A stretch of DNA of 38,087 bases from Welwitschia mirabilis (taxonomy: Eukaryota; Gnetophyta; Gnetopsida; Welwitschiales): positions 20,436,862 through 20,474,948 of the forward strand of contig JBOZIK010000001.1 of the NCBI GenBank assembly GCA_051453625.1, in the 5' to 3' direction. Each line of letters opens with the position of its first letter. The stretch's first letter is position 1. The notes below the pieces were generated by a model, which did no database searches, had not been told where the DNA came from, and saw only the letters and a list, made by a program, of their open reading frames with translations. Made by a program: the position numbers and the translations under genes. Below are positions 10,836 to 21,920 of the stretch, one piece after another.

Positions 10836-12239
10836 CAAAAAATAAGAATGAAGTATTAAACAAATAATTTATATTGGTGGGAAAAATAAACTATTTAGAG
10901 AAAGGGGGAACATTCTACTAAAAATTTCAGAGATGGACAAAAAAAGAAACAAAAATATGGGCAAAAGCACCCTTGGGAAAATAGATGAGATTGGAAAACT
11001 AACCATCTAGAATAGCGTTCTACATCAAACGATGGAGTGAACTGCTTACATACTAGGGGTGAAAACACCTTGAAATATCATAACTAACAAAACTTAACTT
11101 AAGCTAGAGAAATAACATAAAGAGTGAAGGATTAGTATCCTCTACATAAAGGAAAAATATTACCATGATTATGTTCTAGTAAGAAGCAGCCCATTTCATG
11201 AGATAACACCTCAAAGGCCTGATTTACCTTTTTGAATTCTTTGGCACCTACTTGATTTTTATTTGAATGCAATCTGAGAGCTTTCTTTTTGTAACTAGAC
11301 TTGATGGCTTATGAAAGGTCTCTATGGAAGATTCCTAAGGTGATAAAGGAGCATCTCTTTAGTTCGTGAATTGTTTAAAGCATGACCTCCTGTTGTGTAG
11401 CATCCATATATATATATATCCTCTTAAGGGTTATGCTATATTTTTGCTAAAGATGAATCTGTGGTTGAATTCTAGGTAGGACAAGAGATCCTTTTTGACT
11501 AAGGGGAGGCTTGGCCATGCTTTCCTTACTTCTGGGTGTCGGTTGATGTATGCTCCTGATCTATCTCCTTAGTTATCTCTTAGGTTGTCTCTTTAACTAT
11601 TTTCTTCTGAGCTAAGGTGAATTCGACTCCTCTATGTGGGAGTTTGGGAGCAAACTCAACCCTCGATGACTAGGACTACTTTGTGCAACATTTCCCTCAA
11701 TTTAAGAAGTTTCTTCCATGGTGGCTCTTCTCTTAAGGGTCTCCTTGATGAAGTATGATACGGATGTCACCGTGGAGGTGGAGAAGGAGCCTTTCTTATT
11801 CTAATCTCATTAGCGGCTCACCAAAGTACCATAATTAATTCAGAATATTTAGTTAAGTCTTTTCGTCAAAGGGCTTGAATAAAAAAAAAGATAAATTCAT
11901 CTAGAGCCCTAGGTCTAGGAATTTGAGAAATGCAAAGTGAATTCCTGAGAGCTTAGAGCAACAATCGAACTGAATGAAATATCAATCAACTAGTTCTATG
12001 CCTAAGCCCCATAGTACCTTCTGACTGATGTGTTTACTAGACAACTTAGGGATACCACAAAGGAAGAAATGAAGCGCTTCTCTCTGTCCTCGGTTTCTAA
12101 GATGGATTCTTTCTCTAGATACAAGGATTTTCAAGAGTTTGGAGAGAGAGTCTTTAGTAATTTCAATGGGAATTCTTCTAAATGTTATGCGTTTTCCTCT
12201 TCAACATCTGTAAAAAGGGGTGATATTGGCCCCTAGATC

Positions 12240-15200
12240 TTCCCTAAGCTTATGCAAGAGGGTTTTCTATCCTACACTCTGCACTTTATCTCACAGGTCT
12301 AGGCAACCTTCAAGGAGACCAGAGTTAGATGGCTTAACAGCAGGTGTAGCTCCCATTGCAAATCTAATTTAAAAGTTATAATGTTTAATCCTCCTAGCAA
12401 TATGTAAAGGAAATGATAAGAGTGCACTATTAAAAATCAAATAATTTTTTATTCTCTAAATATGTCAATAAGTCAAGTGTATCCCATTATAAGTAGTATC
12501 AGGAATGTGGTAGGTCTAGTAGTACTTCTTCATTATAGCCATTAACTCTTTACTCTAAGTGCCTTGATGAAACAAGTGGTGTACAGTTTCAGGACAAGAC
12601 TGGTAGACAAGATAGGTTGTTTTCACTTGAAAATCCCTATTGCATAGTTGATCTCTAATGAGAACTTTATGATGATCCTTTAGCCAACAAAGCACTTTAA
12701 TATTTTTTTTTGGAATTTGACCCTTTCAATATTTCTTGTAGGAGTCATCATTCGTATATTTCTTTAGAAGCATCTGTTTGGATTAGTCTACTGCTGAGAT
12801 GCTTTCTGAAGTAGGAATATCCCTAATTAGCACTCTAATTTGGATATAAGTGATTAATTAAATTACTCCAAGGTTATCCTCCCTCATTCAATCTTTTCAA
12901 GATTTGATGAACTCCAACAAGGAGGCAGTTCTCTAGTCTCTGAATCCCCCATCCTCTTAATTTTCTTGGATGGGGTATTATCTCCCATTTGTAAAGGTGA
13001 ATTCAGTTTTGGTATTTACCTCTAGACTAGATGATTTCCTTTAAGATCTTGTTAATTTTTTAAATGATATTCTTTGGGGAGGTGATAACAAAAGCTATAT
13101 ATCACAAGAAAGAGATTAAACACGAATTTTTAAGGATAATATTTGCTTTGGATGAGAGAGAATTATTTGATCAAGAGTGGCATCGTCTTTGAATGGACTC
13201 AAGAATGTAGTTCTAAGTGACAGTCTTATGCCAATTCTAAAGGGGAATTCCTAGGTAGATATCCTACAAGTCTCCAAGTTTAATATTTAAAATTCTGGTG
13301 ATTTTGCCCTCCCTAATACTGTTTCTATTCAAGGTGTGAATTTTTGACTTGTTCTAATTGGTATGGAAACTTGTAGCTACTAAAAAGAAGGTTTATGGAA
13401 TTATTGATAGCTCATGTTTTCTAACATGAAGCCTTGCTCATAATGATGGTATCATCTGCATAATGATTATTGATGAGAGTATGACCTCCGATTCTAATTC
13501 TTGTAACTCCATTATTCTTTAAGAAGCCCTATAAAACATTCATAATAAAAAAGAAAAGATATGGAGATAGGGGGGTCCCCTTATCTTAATCATCAATCTA
13601 CTGAAAAAAATTTAACTTATAATTGTTAACATCCATACTAAATTCAGCTAATGCTTATATATCTAGCCAAAGGTTAATGATGTCTTGAGGAAAATTAGTT
13701 TTCCTGAGAATACTTTCTAATTCTTGTCAACTAACTAAATCGTAATCTTTAGAAATATCTAGTTTAGTAAAAAGAAGAGGAAATTTATGTGTTTTAATAG
13801 AATAAATGATCTCATAAGTCAAGAAGATTTAGTCTTAGATATACATAGATTAGATGAAGCCAACTTGATTGTCTAAAATCACCTTGGGCAGCAAGCAGAC
13901 GATATGGCAAACCATGATTTTTGCGAAGATTCTATAAAGAAAATTGTAAATACCTAAAGGTCTGAAATCCTATAGTTTACTAACATCCCTCTTTTTGGGG
14001 ATAAGAACTAGTTCTATTCATTTCCCTAGAAATTTACTTGTTGTAGAAAACATCCTACATGACATCCTTAAGATTAGCCTCCAATATGAAAAAGTGATAT
14101 TTGAAAAGTTCAACAGGTCATCCATCTAGATTAGAAGCTCTATTATTCTTCATAGACCTCACAGCTAATAGGACTTGATCTCTACTTAAGGGTTTAATAA
14201 GTTGGGAGTTGTCCTCATTGAAAATTATCGTATTCTCTAGAATAAGATGAGGGTCAATATCATCCCATTCCCAAATTTTCATAAGGTGGGCCAACATTTC
14301 ATTGACTATGACCTATTCGTGTTTGGTTATTTGGCCTTTGATAGTAAACCTTATGATTCTATTGTCTAATCTATGTTGATTGGCTTGTTGGGAAAAAAAA
14401 CCTAGTATGCTTATCCCTCTCTTTAAGCCATTTTATCCTTTGATGTTCTCTCTAATAATTTTCCTTATTAGCATGAATTTCTTATAATTCTAATTGACAC
14501 TGATATTCCATATTATGGAGGCTATCTTAGTCTCCTCGCTTCTCCTGCTCAGTCTAGATTCTTTAGACTTCTTCTTTCAGATATGCTTTATACTTAAACC
14601 TTTCTTTTTCTTTCCTTCTTTAATCCTTTATATAGGATTTTAAGGTATTAAAGCCATTGTAAAAGAAAATTATGAGTTGTGTCCTGTCATACTAGGCCCA
14701 TATTTTTTCCATCAATGTTCTAGTTTTTGTCTAGTTAATCTAGTGATATTCCATATGAAATGGAGTTTTCTGGGATGTAATTGCTCCCACTCTAAGTCTG
14801 AGAGGATAGTGATTCAAAGCTATCCTGTTTAAGCCATAGGATTTAATTGGGATCTTGACTAAATCCTTGCCAATGAGAATTCCATCGATCCTGGACATAA
14901 TTAGATTGCTGCCTATCTTTTTATTAGACCAAGTGTATTTGAATCCAACAATATGGACATCTATAAGAGTATTCTGAGTCAAAAAGTATTTTAGGATTAA
15001 CGCTCCTCTGGAATTCTAGTTATCATTCTCTAATTTTTTCCAAGTGATGTATACATTGATTAAAGTTCCCCAAGATGGACCATTTAGATTTATCTATCAT
15101 TATCCACTATAATTTCTCCAAGATAGAAGCTTTATCTTGATTATTTTGAAGAATATATATATATATATCTTTTATAGTACAATCTTTTTTGTTAAGAAAG

Positions 15201-15455
15201 ATTATGATGTGATTCTTGCTGCTATTAATTAGATTAGCCTTCTTTTTCATAAAAATCATGAGGCCTCTTGAATAACATTGGATGCATAGGTTTAAAAATT
15301 ACACTACTACCCTAAATGATCTAATTTTGTACCACTTTTTATTTTATTTTGTGTAAACAAATTAAATTAATATTAAACTAACTAATAAGATCTCTTAGGG
15401 TCTTTTTCTTATAGGAGGATCCTAATCCCCTACAATTCCATAAAAGACAATTCAT
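12240..15455 (-). pseudogene. LINE ORF2: endonuclease / reverse transcriptase / zf-RVT
   Basis: The frame starts at the ATG at 15455 with MNCLLWNCRGLG, the classic start of the apurinic-like endonuclease. The endonuclease C-terminal part is open at 14982-14740 (FKYTWSNKKIGSNLIMSRID ... ALNHYPLRLRV; the family has SDHWP, so the catalytic SDH is changed to LNH). Reverse transcriptase motif A is near 13770 (FTKLDISKDYD), motif B near 13560 (KGTPLSPYLF, G-D-P changed to G-T-P), and the active-site motif YADDT at 13448-13462 is intact. A C-terminal zf-RVT domain is near 12720-12550 (IPKKNIKVLCWL ... CPETVHHLF). Stops (W, Q and R positions) and frameshifts prevent expression. The role in the family is to nick the target DNA and copy the LINE RNA at the nick. 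Confidence 0.82.
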
Positions 15456-15499
15456 TGGATTTGTTTTCACCTCTTTGTGGTGCTTACCCTTTTTTAAGT

Positions 15500-16562
15500 A
15501 TTATCTTCAATGGTATCTTGGAAACTATTATCTAGATTCTTTGTTGTTTCCCTTTCTTGAATGGTTCTATTACTGTGTCTTTCCTTAATTTTAATTTCCA
15601 TATCATTATAACTCATTAGTGTTTGGTGGATTCTGAGGTTACTGAGAGTCCTTTTCTTTTATAAGAGGTTGAAAAGGATTATACTCCATTTTCTACACTT
15701 TCTTCTCCTTGCTTTTCTCGGTTTCCTTTAAGAAAATCATAGTACTTTTTACCAAGTTTTCCTTTCTTTATTTATGCCAATATATGCTCTGATTATATCT
15801 GATCTTTCCACCAAAAGTATAATTTTCTTTTGTTTTTCTTCAATATTAAATAACCGTTTTCTACATTCTTCTCTTAAATGATCCATTCTATCACAATGGT
15901 AATATTTATTTTTAGAAGAAACACATCTCCTCGAAATGTACCCTGATTTTCCATAAACATTACATGAGACTAGAAGATTCTCATAAGTAACTTTAACATC
16001 ATAGAGACTCCATTTAGAATTTTATAGATTGTATCTCCTTTGTATTATTTAGATTCATTTAAATACAGAACCTAACCAGGAGTAGTCTCTTCTATTTTAT
16101 GGTAATCCTATCGAGCTTGATTAGCTTACCAAACTGGAAAGTAATTTTCCTCAAGAGATCTTCATCCCAAAACTCCAAGGGGAACTTGTGGATGCAAATA
16201 TATATGATTAGCTTCCTAAATAAGTTTGAATCTGATTGTGCCCTTGGCATCCATTTGGCTAGGATAAGACCCTTCACCCAAAGAACTAAGATACTCTCAC
16301 GACAATCTCATCCCTATCTCATTCATTTTCCAACTAGAAAAGCATTAGACATTCTGGTAAAGTAATAACTTCAACTTTACTAACTTTCACCTATTTAGTT
16401 GTTACTCATTCTCTGATCCGATTGAGCTAGGATTTAGGGATAGATGAAATGAACTTTTCAATTAAACCATACTAGAGTTTCTTATCAATCTTAGAGTAAG
16501 CACCTCCATCAATATCTAAAACTAGGATTTTTCCTTCCCTGAAGAACCGAATCTTCTCCATT
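15500..16562 (-). pseudogene. LINE ORF1: DUF4283 plus zinc-knuckle RNA-binding protein
   Basis: The likely start is the ATG at 16562 (MEKIRFF...). A DUF4283-like domain follows. Its best part is 16277-16092: KGLILAKWMP, then PLEFWDEDLLRKI and GKLIKLD, close to the family's LILRKW.PGF ... PLEFW.EE.L..IG..LGK pattern. Nearer the C-terminus (about 15970-15880) are two CCHC zinc knuckles in decayed form, CNVYGKSGYISRRC and YYHCDRMDHLREEC, in which a Cys and a His have become Tyr. The protein would bind element RNA to form the retrotransposition particle. Several in-frame stops and frameshifts break it. The opposite strand also has an open frame across 16099-16365, which I treat as incidental. Confidence 0.75.
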
Positions 16563-16924
16563 TTGGAGAATGGGCCCCTAAACAAAAAAAAAAAGAAACC
16601 CTAAAATAGATAAAAAATAAGATTTCAAAAAATTCTGTAACTTACTTGTAGATAAACTATCTGGTGACCAAAATCATCCCTGCCTGCCATGACCAAGAAC
16701 TGAAATCTCCTACACTGATCTGCAGCCTTTTAAGCCTCGCTCCCTTCTATGCTCTAGATTCGTCAAATCCTAACAGAGCTCTAAAAAACCTAGCAGAGCT
16801 CCTCCTTCATTTTTTGACTCCAACCATCATGCGACCTTTCTTCTTATAGTAATAATAAATTACATTTCACATGTTAGATCTTTGTTTTCTATTACCTCTT
16901 TCATTGGATTCTTTGAATTTAGAT

Positions 16925-16927
<3 letters not shown>

Positions 16928-16984
<57 letters not shown>
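16928..16984. repeat. (TC)n microsatellite, about 28 units
   Basis: 57 uninterrupted bases of alternating T and C. On the LINE strand it reads (AG)n and lies about 80 bases upstream of the probable 5' end. A minus-strand open frame with a run of Arg-Glu across it is an artefact of the repeat. Confidence 0.98.
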
Positions 16985-16987
<3 letters not shown>

Positions 16988-17721
16988 TAATAGTTAGTCT
17001 TATTATTATTATTAACATCCAATAATGTGGGAATAATATCATTCCAAAAGAGTTTGGTATTATCAATTATAAATGTATCTCAAGATTCATTAGTCTTATC
17101 TTAGTTTGTTATGCACATATTAAGATTCTAGTTTACTTTTTCTTTATTTTTTCTTATTGATATTTATATTTATTTTTATTTATTAAGGCATGAGTATGTA
17201 TTTATTTTTCCTTAGTGGGCATACATGTTGGAGGCAACTCCATCCTAAAAGGACAAGATCCTTTATAATGTAATCCTTTAATTTATTCTTTAGTTGTTCA
17301 TAATGCAATTGTAAGGTACTTACTTTTACTGCATCTTTCTTTCTTTTTCTCTACATTAATTGCTACATCTTAATTTAGATAACATGATATTAGGTTAAGT
17401 ATTAGAGTGTTTTTTAAAGTGCATTCATAGTATATAAAAATGGAAATATTCTTGATTAGAATAAATTTAAGGTTAGGTTTTGATGAAGTCTTTTAATCAC
17501 ATTTATCTTCATCTTTTTTCTTATTATAATTATTTCAATCTCAAGAATGCTTCTTTTGAGTGATTTTCAAGTTTAAATTTGTTTTAAATTATCCATTCTT
17601 AAGATATGATAACCTTGTATAATTATATATATTTTTTTCAAATAGTTTTTTGCTTCAGATTTTCCCTTTTTTCCCAATGAATCTAAATAATTTTTTCATT
17701 GGTTTTCACATACTACTATTT
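16985..17721. other. AT-rich stretch, nothing recognised
   Basis: Low-complexity T-rich sequence. If the LINE inserted into the minus-strand copia remnant, that element's gag side could lie here, but I see no gag motif. Confidence 0.4.
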
Positions 17722-17795
17722 CAAGTACTATTATGCATTGAACATACAACCTTTATATTATGAAGAATCATGTTCTACCACTATGCTATAGAGGT
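17722..17795 (-). ncRNA. tRNA-like sequence (decayed tRNA gene or SINE head)
   Basis: Read on the minus strand, box A is TAGCATAGTGG (17788-17778), fitting the RNA polymerase III consensus TRGCNNAGTGG at every position. It is followed by TAGAAC as in a D-arm, and 34 bases later by GTTCAATGC (17743-17735), close to box B GTTCGANNC. The spacing is near that of a short tRNA. The anticodon stem pairs poorly and the base before the would-be anticodon is not T, and the acceptor ends do not pair well, so it is not a working tRNA. A tRNA-derived SINE head or an old tRNA pseudogene fits best. Confidence 0.45.
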
Positions 17796-17799
17796 ATTT

Positions 17800-18559
17800 T
17801 GACATATTTCTTCATTGTGGGCATATTACTTTTTCATATGATACTATTTAACATATTAGAAAGGCTTGGTATGTTAGCATAGTGCATGTTCAAAAGATCA
17901 AAATTTTTGAAAGGCCTCAATTTAGGTTTTGAGAAATGAAAAATTAAAGGTATTTAAAAAATCATTTGAAAAAATCATAAATTAAAAAATGAGCCAAAAA
18001 GAAAGAGAGAGAAAGAAAGAAAGAGAGAAAAAAGAGAGAGGGACATAGGGAGGAAGAAAAAGGAACTTACCAAAGTGGTATTAATATTTTAGATTCATGA
18101 ACATTGTACATAATATTTTAAGTGTACTTTCACTTCAAGAATGGTGAATTATATAGGTTGTGAAAACTAAGAAGAATACAAATAAAATAGTTTAAACCTC
18201 ACTCTACTTTTTCTACTTTAAAGGATAGGTTTTTTAAGAAATGACAAGGAGCTTCAAAAACCTAAGGGGATGAAATCTAGTGATTTTAAGTATCTAATAT
18301 TAGCATAAGTGCTTCTTATATTAATTAATAATAATGCTAGGAAAATTTAAAATCAATTTTAGATATTGTAGGGAAATTCAAATTGGAAATGATGGTTAAC
18401 TCCTTTTAATAGAAAAAGCAAAACAAAAGTATAGATGACATCTAGAGGGGAGAAATCATAATCCACTTATTCTAAATAAATACTCATTTAAATTGATAGA
18501 TATTAATAATTAGTATTAGTGTACAAAGTGCTATCTTCTTCTATTCTTCTAGTTACAAT
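17800..18559. other. AT-rich stretch with a purine (GA-rich) tract
   Basis: Contains a roughly 65-base strand-asymmetric A/G tract at about 18000-18065 with GAAA and GAGA repeats. Otherwise no recognised content. Confidence 0.5.
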
Positions 18560-18960
18560 TGATCATCATCATAAAATGGTACAAATATGTGATATTGTAT
18601 GTGATATAGTTAAGACATTAAAGTAATTTTCAACAAAAAGTTTGATATGAAGGTCATATATCTTCTAAGTAAGATGAATAATCCTCATATGAAATTAAGT
18701 AAGTCCTTGCATGTCATTAATAAACTTAGAATAATTAATAAGATATTTAATGAAGGATATCAATAGTAGTGAATAACATGGACTTTTCTTATTAAAGGTG
18801 CACAAGTTATTTCAGCTTATGATTAGGCCATTACCACTTTATTAGTTAATGGAGAATTGAAGACAATGAACTTTAAAAAGATGATAGTAATTAGAATTAA
18901 CCTTAGTAAATAATATAATTCTTTTATATGGAGCACTGAAGAAGTTACCACTAGAGGGAA
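18560..18960 (+). pseudogene. Possible Ty1/copia gag fragment
   Basis: Plus-strand frames give an order typical of the copia gag core (UBN2-like): a VKTLK segment with Lys-rich follow-up, then KMNNPHMKLSKSLHVINKL and later SAYD-stop-AITTLLVNGEL, resembling the family's LPDSYD..VTTLL.GKE. There are two adjacent stops near 18770 and one at the Gln position after SAYD. Similarity is by pattern only and no flanking element parts were found. The sequence ends just before LTR B at 19001. Confidence 0.38.
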
Positions 18961-19000
18961 TAAGAAAAAACTATAGTGATAATGTAAACCAACAACTTTA

Positions 19001-19252
19001 TGTTGAAATTCTTCCTTATTTCTTTATATTTTTTCTTACCCTTTCTAATTCTTCTCCCATTTTTCTATTTTCCCTCATATCTTCCCTAATTCCTCTCTCA
19101 CATTTTAAACTACTTCCCTTATTTTGAGATTTAGATTATATAAATTTTATTAATGCTAATGAAACAATAATTTATTTCTCACATTAATCTTTAACTTTAT
19201 GGGCTATTTTTATTTCTCATTATTTGTCCATTACCATGCGTTTATGACATCA
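19001..19252 (+). mobile_element. 5' LTR of small LTR element B
   Basis: Begins TGTTGAAATTCTT and ends GACATCA, so it has TG...CA ends. Three blocks recur at 25282-25353: the start, a CCTCATAT-containing pyrimidine-rich middle, and the end (ATTACCATG ... CATCA). Directly after its CA comes ATTG, the beginning of a copia-type primer-binding site that is interrupted by element A and continues at 23727. A TATATAAA near 19137 could be a promoter element. Confidence 0.5.
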
Positions 19253-19256
19253 ATTG

Positions 19257-20308
19257 TGTTAGGATTTTATTTTGCCAATTGATGTCAAACTAATATGATC
19301 TTTATAGAATGAAATGTGATTTTACAGATGCAAGAAACCATAGGATCTATATCCAAAAGATAGCAAGATTTAAACATGTTCTAATTAAGGCCACTTTATG
19401 TGGGGTCGACCGGATCTTTTTGAGGGGTTAACCGGGCTTGTAATGGCTACCTAACATTTCTATAAGGGGGACCTAATAAGCAGACTATCAAATCTGAGCC
19501 AAGAAAGGGCAACCTAACATTTCTATAAGGGCAACCAAATCAAGTGACGTGAATTACTCGGGTCGACTGGATGTTTCGAGGGGTCGATTTGTCAGCATGA
19601 AAGTGGAAATTTTAAAGCGATTTTCTTACNNNNNNNNNNNNNNNNNNNNNNNNNNNNNNNNNNNNNNNNNNNNNNNNNNNNNNNNNNNNNNNNNNNNNNN
19701 NNNNNNNNNNNNNNNNNNNNNNNNNNNNNNNNNNNNNNNNNNNNNNNNNNNNNNNNNNNNNNNNNNNNNNNNNNNNNNNNNNNNNNNNNNNNNNNNNNNN
19801 NNNNNNNNNNNNNNNNNNNNNNNNNNNNNNNNNNNNNNNNNNNNNNNNNNNNNNNNNNNNNNNNNNNNNNNNNNNNNNNNNNNNNNNNNNNNNNNNNNNN
19901 NNNNNNNNNNNNNNNNNNNNNNNNNNNNNNNNNNNNNNNNNNNNNNNNNNNNNNNNNNNNNNNNNNNNNNNNNNNNNNNNAGACTTAACTTGCAAAAGTC
20001 CATTTATGAAGGTTGAGACTTAGCCTGGAAAAGTCCTCTTTATAAGGTTGAAGATTAGCCTTGAAAACCTAGTGCATAGTGATACAATAGAGATTTGGAA
20101 TAGTATTGGTTACTGACTATCTTCTGAGAGTGGAGTAGGATGTATCCTGAACCACTATAAATTTTGTCTTATGCATTTATTTTGGTTTTACTTTTTTATT
20201 TTATTTTGTTAGATATTTTTATGTGATAATTTCTCTATTGGATAGTAACAATTATTTAAAAATTTTCAGAAGTTCTATTAAAGCCCCTCTAGGGTTAATG
20301 ATCCTACA
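19257..20308 (+). repeat. 5' LTR of element A (contains 351-N gap)
   Basis: Aligns along its length with 22664-23725. It includes two copies of an ACCTAACATTTCTATAAGG motif near 19450 and 19512, paired GGGGTCGAC-type blocks, and the tail of a roughly 35-bp tandem repeat after the gap. The promoter part lies in the gap; the 3' LTR copy shows it. Confidence 0.85.
19630..19980. other. Assembly gap, 351 N, inside the 5' LTR of element A
   Basis: Aligning both gap edges to the 3' LTR places the missing part opposite 23036-23386, also 351 bases, so the gap length looks real rather than a placeholder. Open frames through it are artefacts. Confidence 0.95.
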
Positions 20309-20310
20309 CA

Positions 20311-20323
20311 TGGTATTAGAACC
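20311..20323 (+). promoter_or_regulatory. Primer-binding site of element A, first copy
   Basis: TGGTATTAGAACC, against the copia initiator-Met-tRNA site TGGTATCAGAGCC: two changes, one C-to-T and one G-to-A. It lies two bases after the LTR's ...CTACA end, the expected position. Confidence 0.85.
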
Positions 20324-20376
20324 ATATTGAGTCAACACTAAGATTTTAACCAATATTTGACTTAATAACCCTAGTC

Positions 20377-20511
20377 ATGAGTTTTAATGTAGAAGGTTTC
20401 TTTATTTTTAGACCTTCACTATTTTATGGAATAAACTATGGATATTGGAAGGTTAGAATGAGAATATTCTTAAGATCTCTTGATATAGATTATGAGGATA
20501 TAGATTATGCT
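20377..20511 (+). pseudogene. Duplicated gag start of element A (truncated)
   Basis: About 45 codons from MSFNVEGFF that parallel the gag start at 20696 (shared NYGYWK.RMRI and DIDYEDI), then cut off at the duplication junction where LTR-end sequence resumes. Confidence 0.8.
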
Positions 20512-20629
20512 TTTTGATTTTGCTTTGTTATATCTTATTATGTGATAATTTCTGTATTAGATAGTAACAATTATTTAAAATTTTTAAGAAGTTCTATTCA
20601 GCCCCCTCTAGGGTCAATGATCCTACACA

Positions 20630-20642
20630 TGGTATTAGAGCC
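20630..20642 (+). promoter_or_regulatory. Primer-binding site of element A, second copy
   Basis: TGGTATTAGAGCC, one C-to-T change from the copia consensus. It sits in the second unit of the tandem duplication and is followed by the longer gag frame. Confidence 0.85.
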
Positions 20643-20695
20643 AAGTTGAGTTAATACTACGATTTTAACCAATCTTTGACTCAATAACCCTAGCT

Positions 20696-21920
20696 ATGAG
20701 TTTCATTGCAGAAGGTTTCTCTATTTTTAGGCCTCCACTATTTAATGGAACAAACTATGGATATTGGAAGGATAGAATGAGAATATTATTAAGATCTCCT
20801 GATATAGATTATGAGGATATTTTGATCACAGGTTATAGCCATCCTACCATAACTCAAAAGGGTGTAAATGAAAAATCTATAATAGTGTTGAAACAACAAA
20901 ATAGATGGACTAAATTAGATAAAGCTAATGCTAATATTAATGAACATGCTTTGAATGTAATTTTTTGTGCTATGAATGCATATGAGTTTAAGAGAATAGT
21001 GAATTGCCAGACTATCAAGGAAGAATGGGATATTCTTGTTGTTGCTCATGAAGGGACATCCACTATCAAACAAGAAAAGATCTAGATGTTGATTACAAAA
21101 TTTGAAGAGATTAAGATGGATGAGGAAGATACTCTTCAGAATTTATTTACCAATCTAATGGACATTACAAACTAGATTGCAAGCCTTGGAGAAAAGATGG
21201 AGAAAGCCAAGATAGTAAGAAAGGTCTTAAGATTCCTCCCCAATAGATTTGAACCAAAGGTGACTGTAATTAAATAAAGTAAAGATCTCAGCAAGATGCC
21301 ACTAGACGAACTACAAGGTAACTTTCAAACTTATGAGTTAAAATTTTTAAAGAATAGAAAGAAGGGATTTTCTTTTAAAAGAATGCAGGAAGAAAGCTTA
21401 AATGAAAAACTTGAAGAACATGGAATATTATCGTTCATGGTACTTATGAATCCTACTACTCAATCAGCAAAACTCATGGAGCATGATGATTTGAACATGA
21501 GTGAAGATGAAGAAGAGGAGGATGTTGAATGCACATGTCTTGGACTATATCAAGAATGTAAAAGGCTTGCTATAAAAGTGAAATAACTAAAAAGTATCAT
21601 CAAGGATTTGAAAAAGGAGAATGAATTCATAAATCAAAGATGCAAAGAGATTCAAGAAGAAAGCACAAGTCTCACGGAGAAGTTAAGCCAATCTTGACAC
21701 GTATTAAGTAGATTTATAGAAGGATCAAAGAAACTTGAGAAGATGCTTGGATTGGGACAACTTGTGCATGATAAAAAGGGTATTAGATTTGAATGCAATA
21801 GTACATTAACTTCATTTAATGAGGTAAGTATTATAGGTATAACATCTTTACCAGAAATATCACTTGTCATTATTATTGCAAACTCGGTCATTCAAAATTT
21901 AACTATCCATACATAAGAAC
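20696..21920 (+). pseudogene. Ty1/copia Gag pseudogene of element A
   Basis: Capsid-type protein that packages element RNA. The N-terminus FRPPLFNGTNYGYWKDRMRI is the copia gag signature (DUF4219/UBN2 type). Later blocks are VNCQTIKEEWDIL, MLITKFEEIKMDEEDTLQ, LRFLPNRFEPKVT, SKDLSKMPLDELQGNFQTYE, an acidic segment (EDEEEEDVE), a coiled-coil-like Lys/Glu region and LEKMLGLGQ. Near 21866-21910 a CCHC zinc knuckle is recognisable in decayed form (CHYYCKLGHSKFNY), probably after a small frameshift. From 20696 to about 21800 the frame never shifts; only five stops break it (TAG 21083, TAG 21173, TAA 21275, TAA 21584, TGA 21695), at least three at positions where relatives have Gln or Trp. The longest open pieces are 20696-21085 and 21296-21586. 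Confidence 0.85.

Larger units (their letters stand above)
10827..16850 (-). mobile_element. Near-full-length L1-type plant LINE (non-LTR retrotransposon)
   Basis: A roughly 6-kb element on the minus strand. From its 5' end it has a leader (about 16850-16563), ORF1 (16562 to about 15500), ORF2 (15455 to about 12240), a 3' untranslated part, and nine A at the 3' end (T-run 10827-10835 on the plus strand) preceded by a T/A-rich end (CTTATTTTTTG). The order and length fit plant L1 elements, which copy themselves by target-primed reverse transcription. Target-site duplications were not found by eye. Both frames carry several stops and frameshifts, so it is inactive. The 5' limit is approximate; an AG-repeat tract begins about 80 bases beyond it. 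Confidence 0.82.
20193..20830 (+). repeat. 319-bp tandem duplication of LTR end, primer site and gag start
   Basis: Copy 1 (about 20193-20511) and copy 2 (about 20512-20830) each contain the last roughly 115 bases of the LTR, the primer-binding site (20311 and 20630) and the gag start (ATG at 20377 and 20696). The spacing is 319 at every landmark checked. Copy 1 has diverged more (TGGTATTAGAACC against TGGTATTAGAGCC; gag start FNVEGFFIF against FIAEGFSIF). Confidence 0.88.

Noticed and set aside
12030-12236. Plus-strand 68-codon frame
   Set aside because: Lies in the LINE 3' part on the wrong strand and shows no domain.
13060-13110. Plus-strand ILWGG-like motif resembling a LINE reverse-transcriptase C-terminal block
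   Set aside because: All other LINE motifs are on the minus strand; an isolated five-residue match on the opposite strand is most likely chance.
16099-16365. Plus-strand 88-codon frame
   Set aside because: Opposite strand of LINE ORF1; the minus-strand reading matches DUF4283.
16860-17066. Minus-strand frame with alternating Arg-Glu
   Set aside because: Translation of the (TC)n microsatellite; no other support.
19549-20016. Open frames through the 351-N gap on both strands
   Set aside because: Almost all residues are unknown; the region is LTR sequence.
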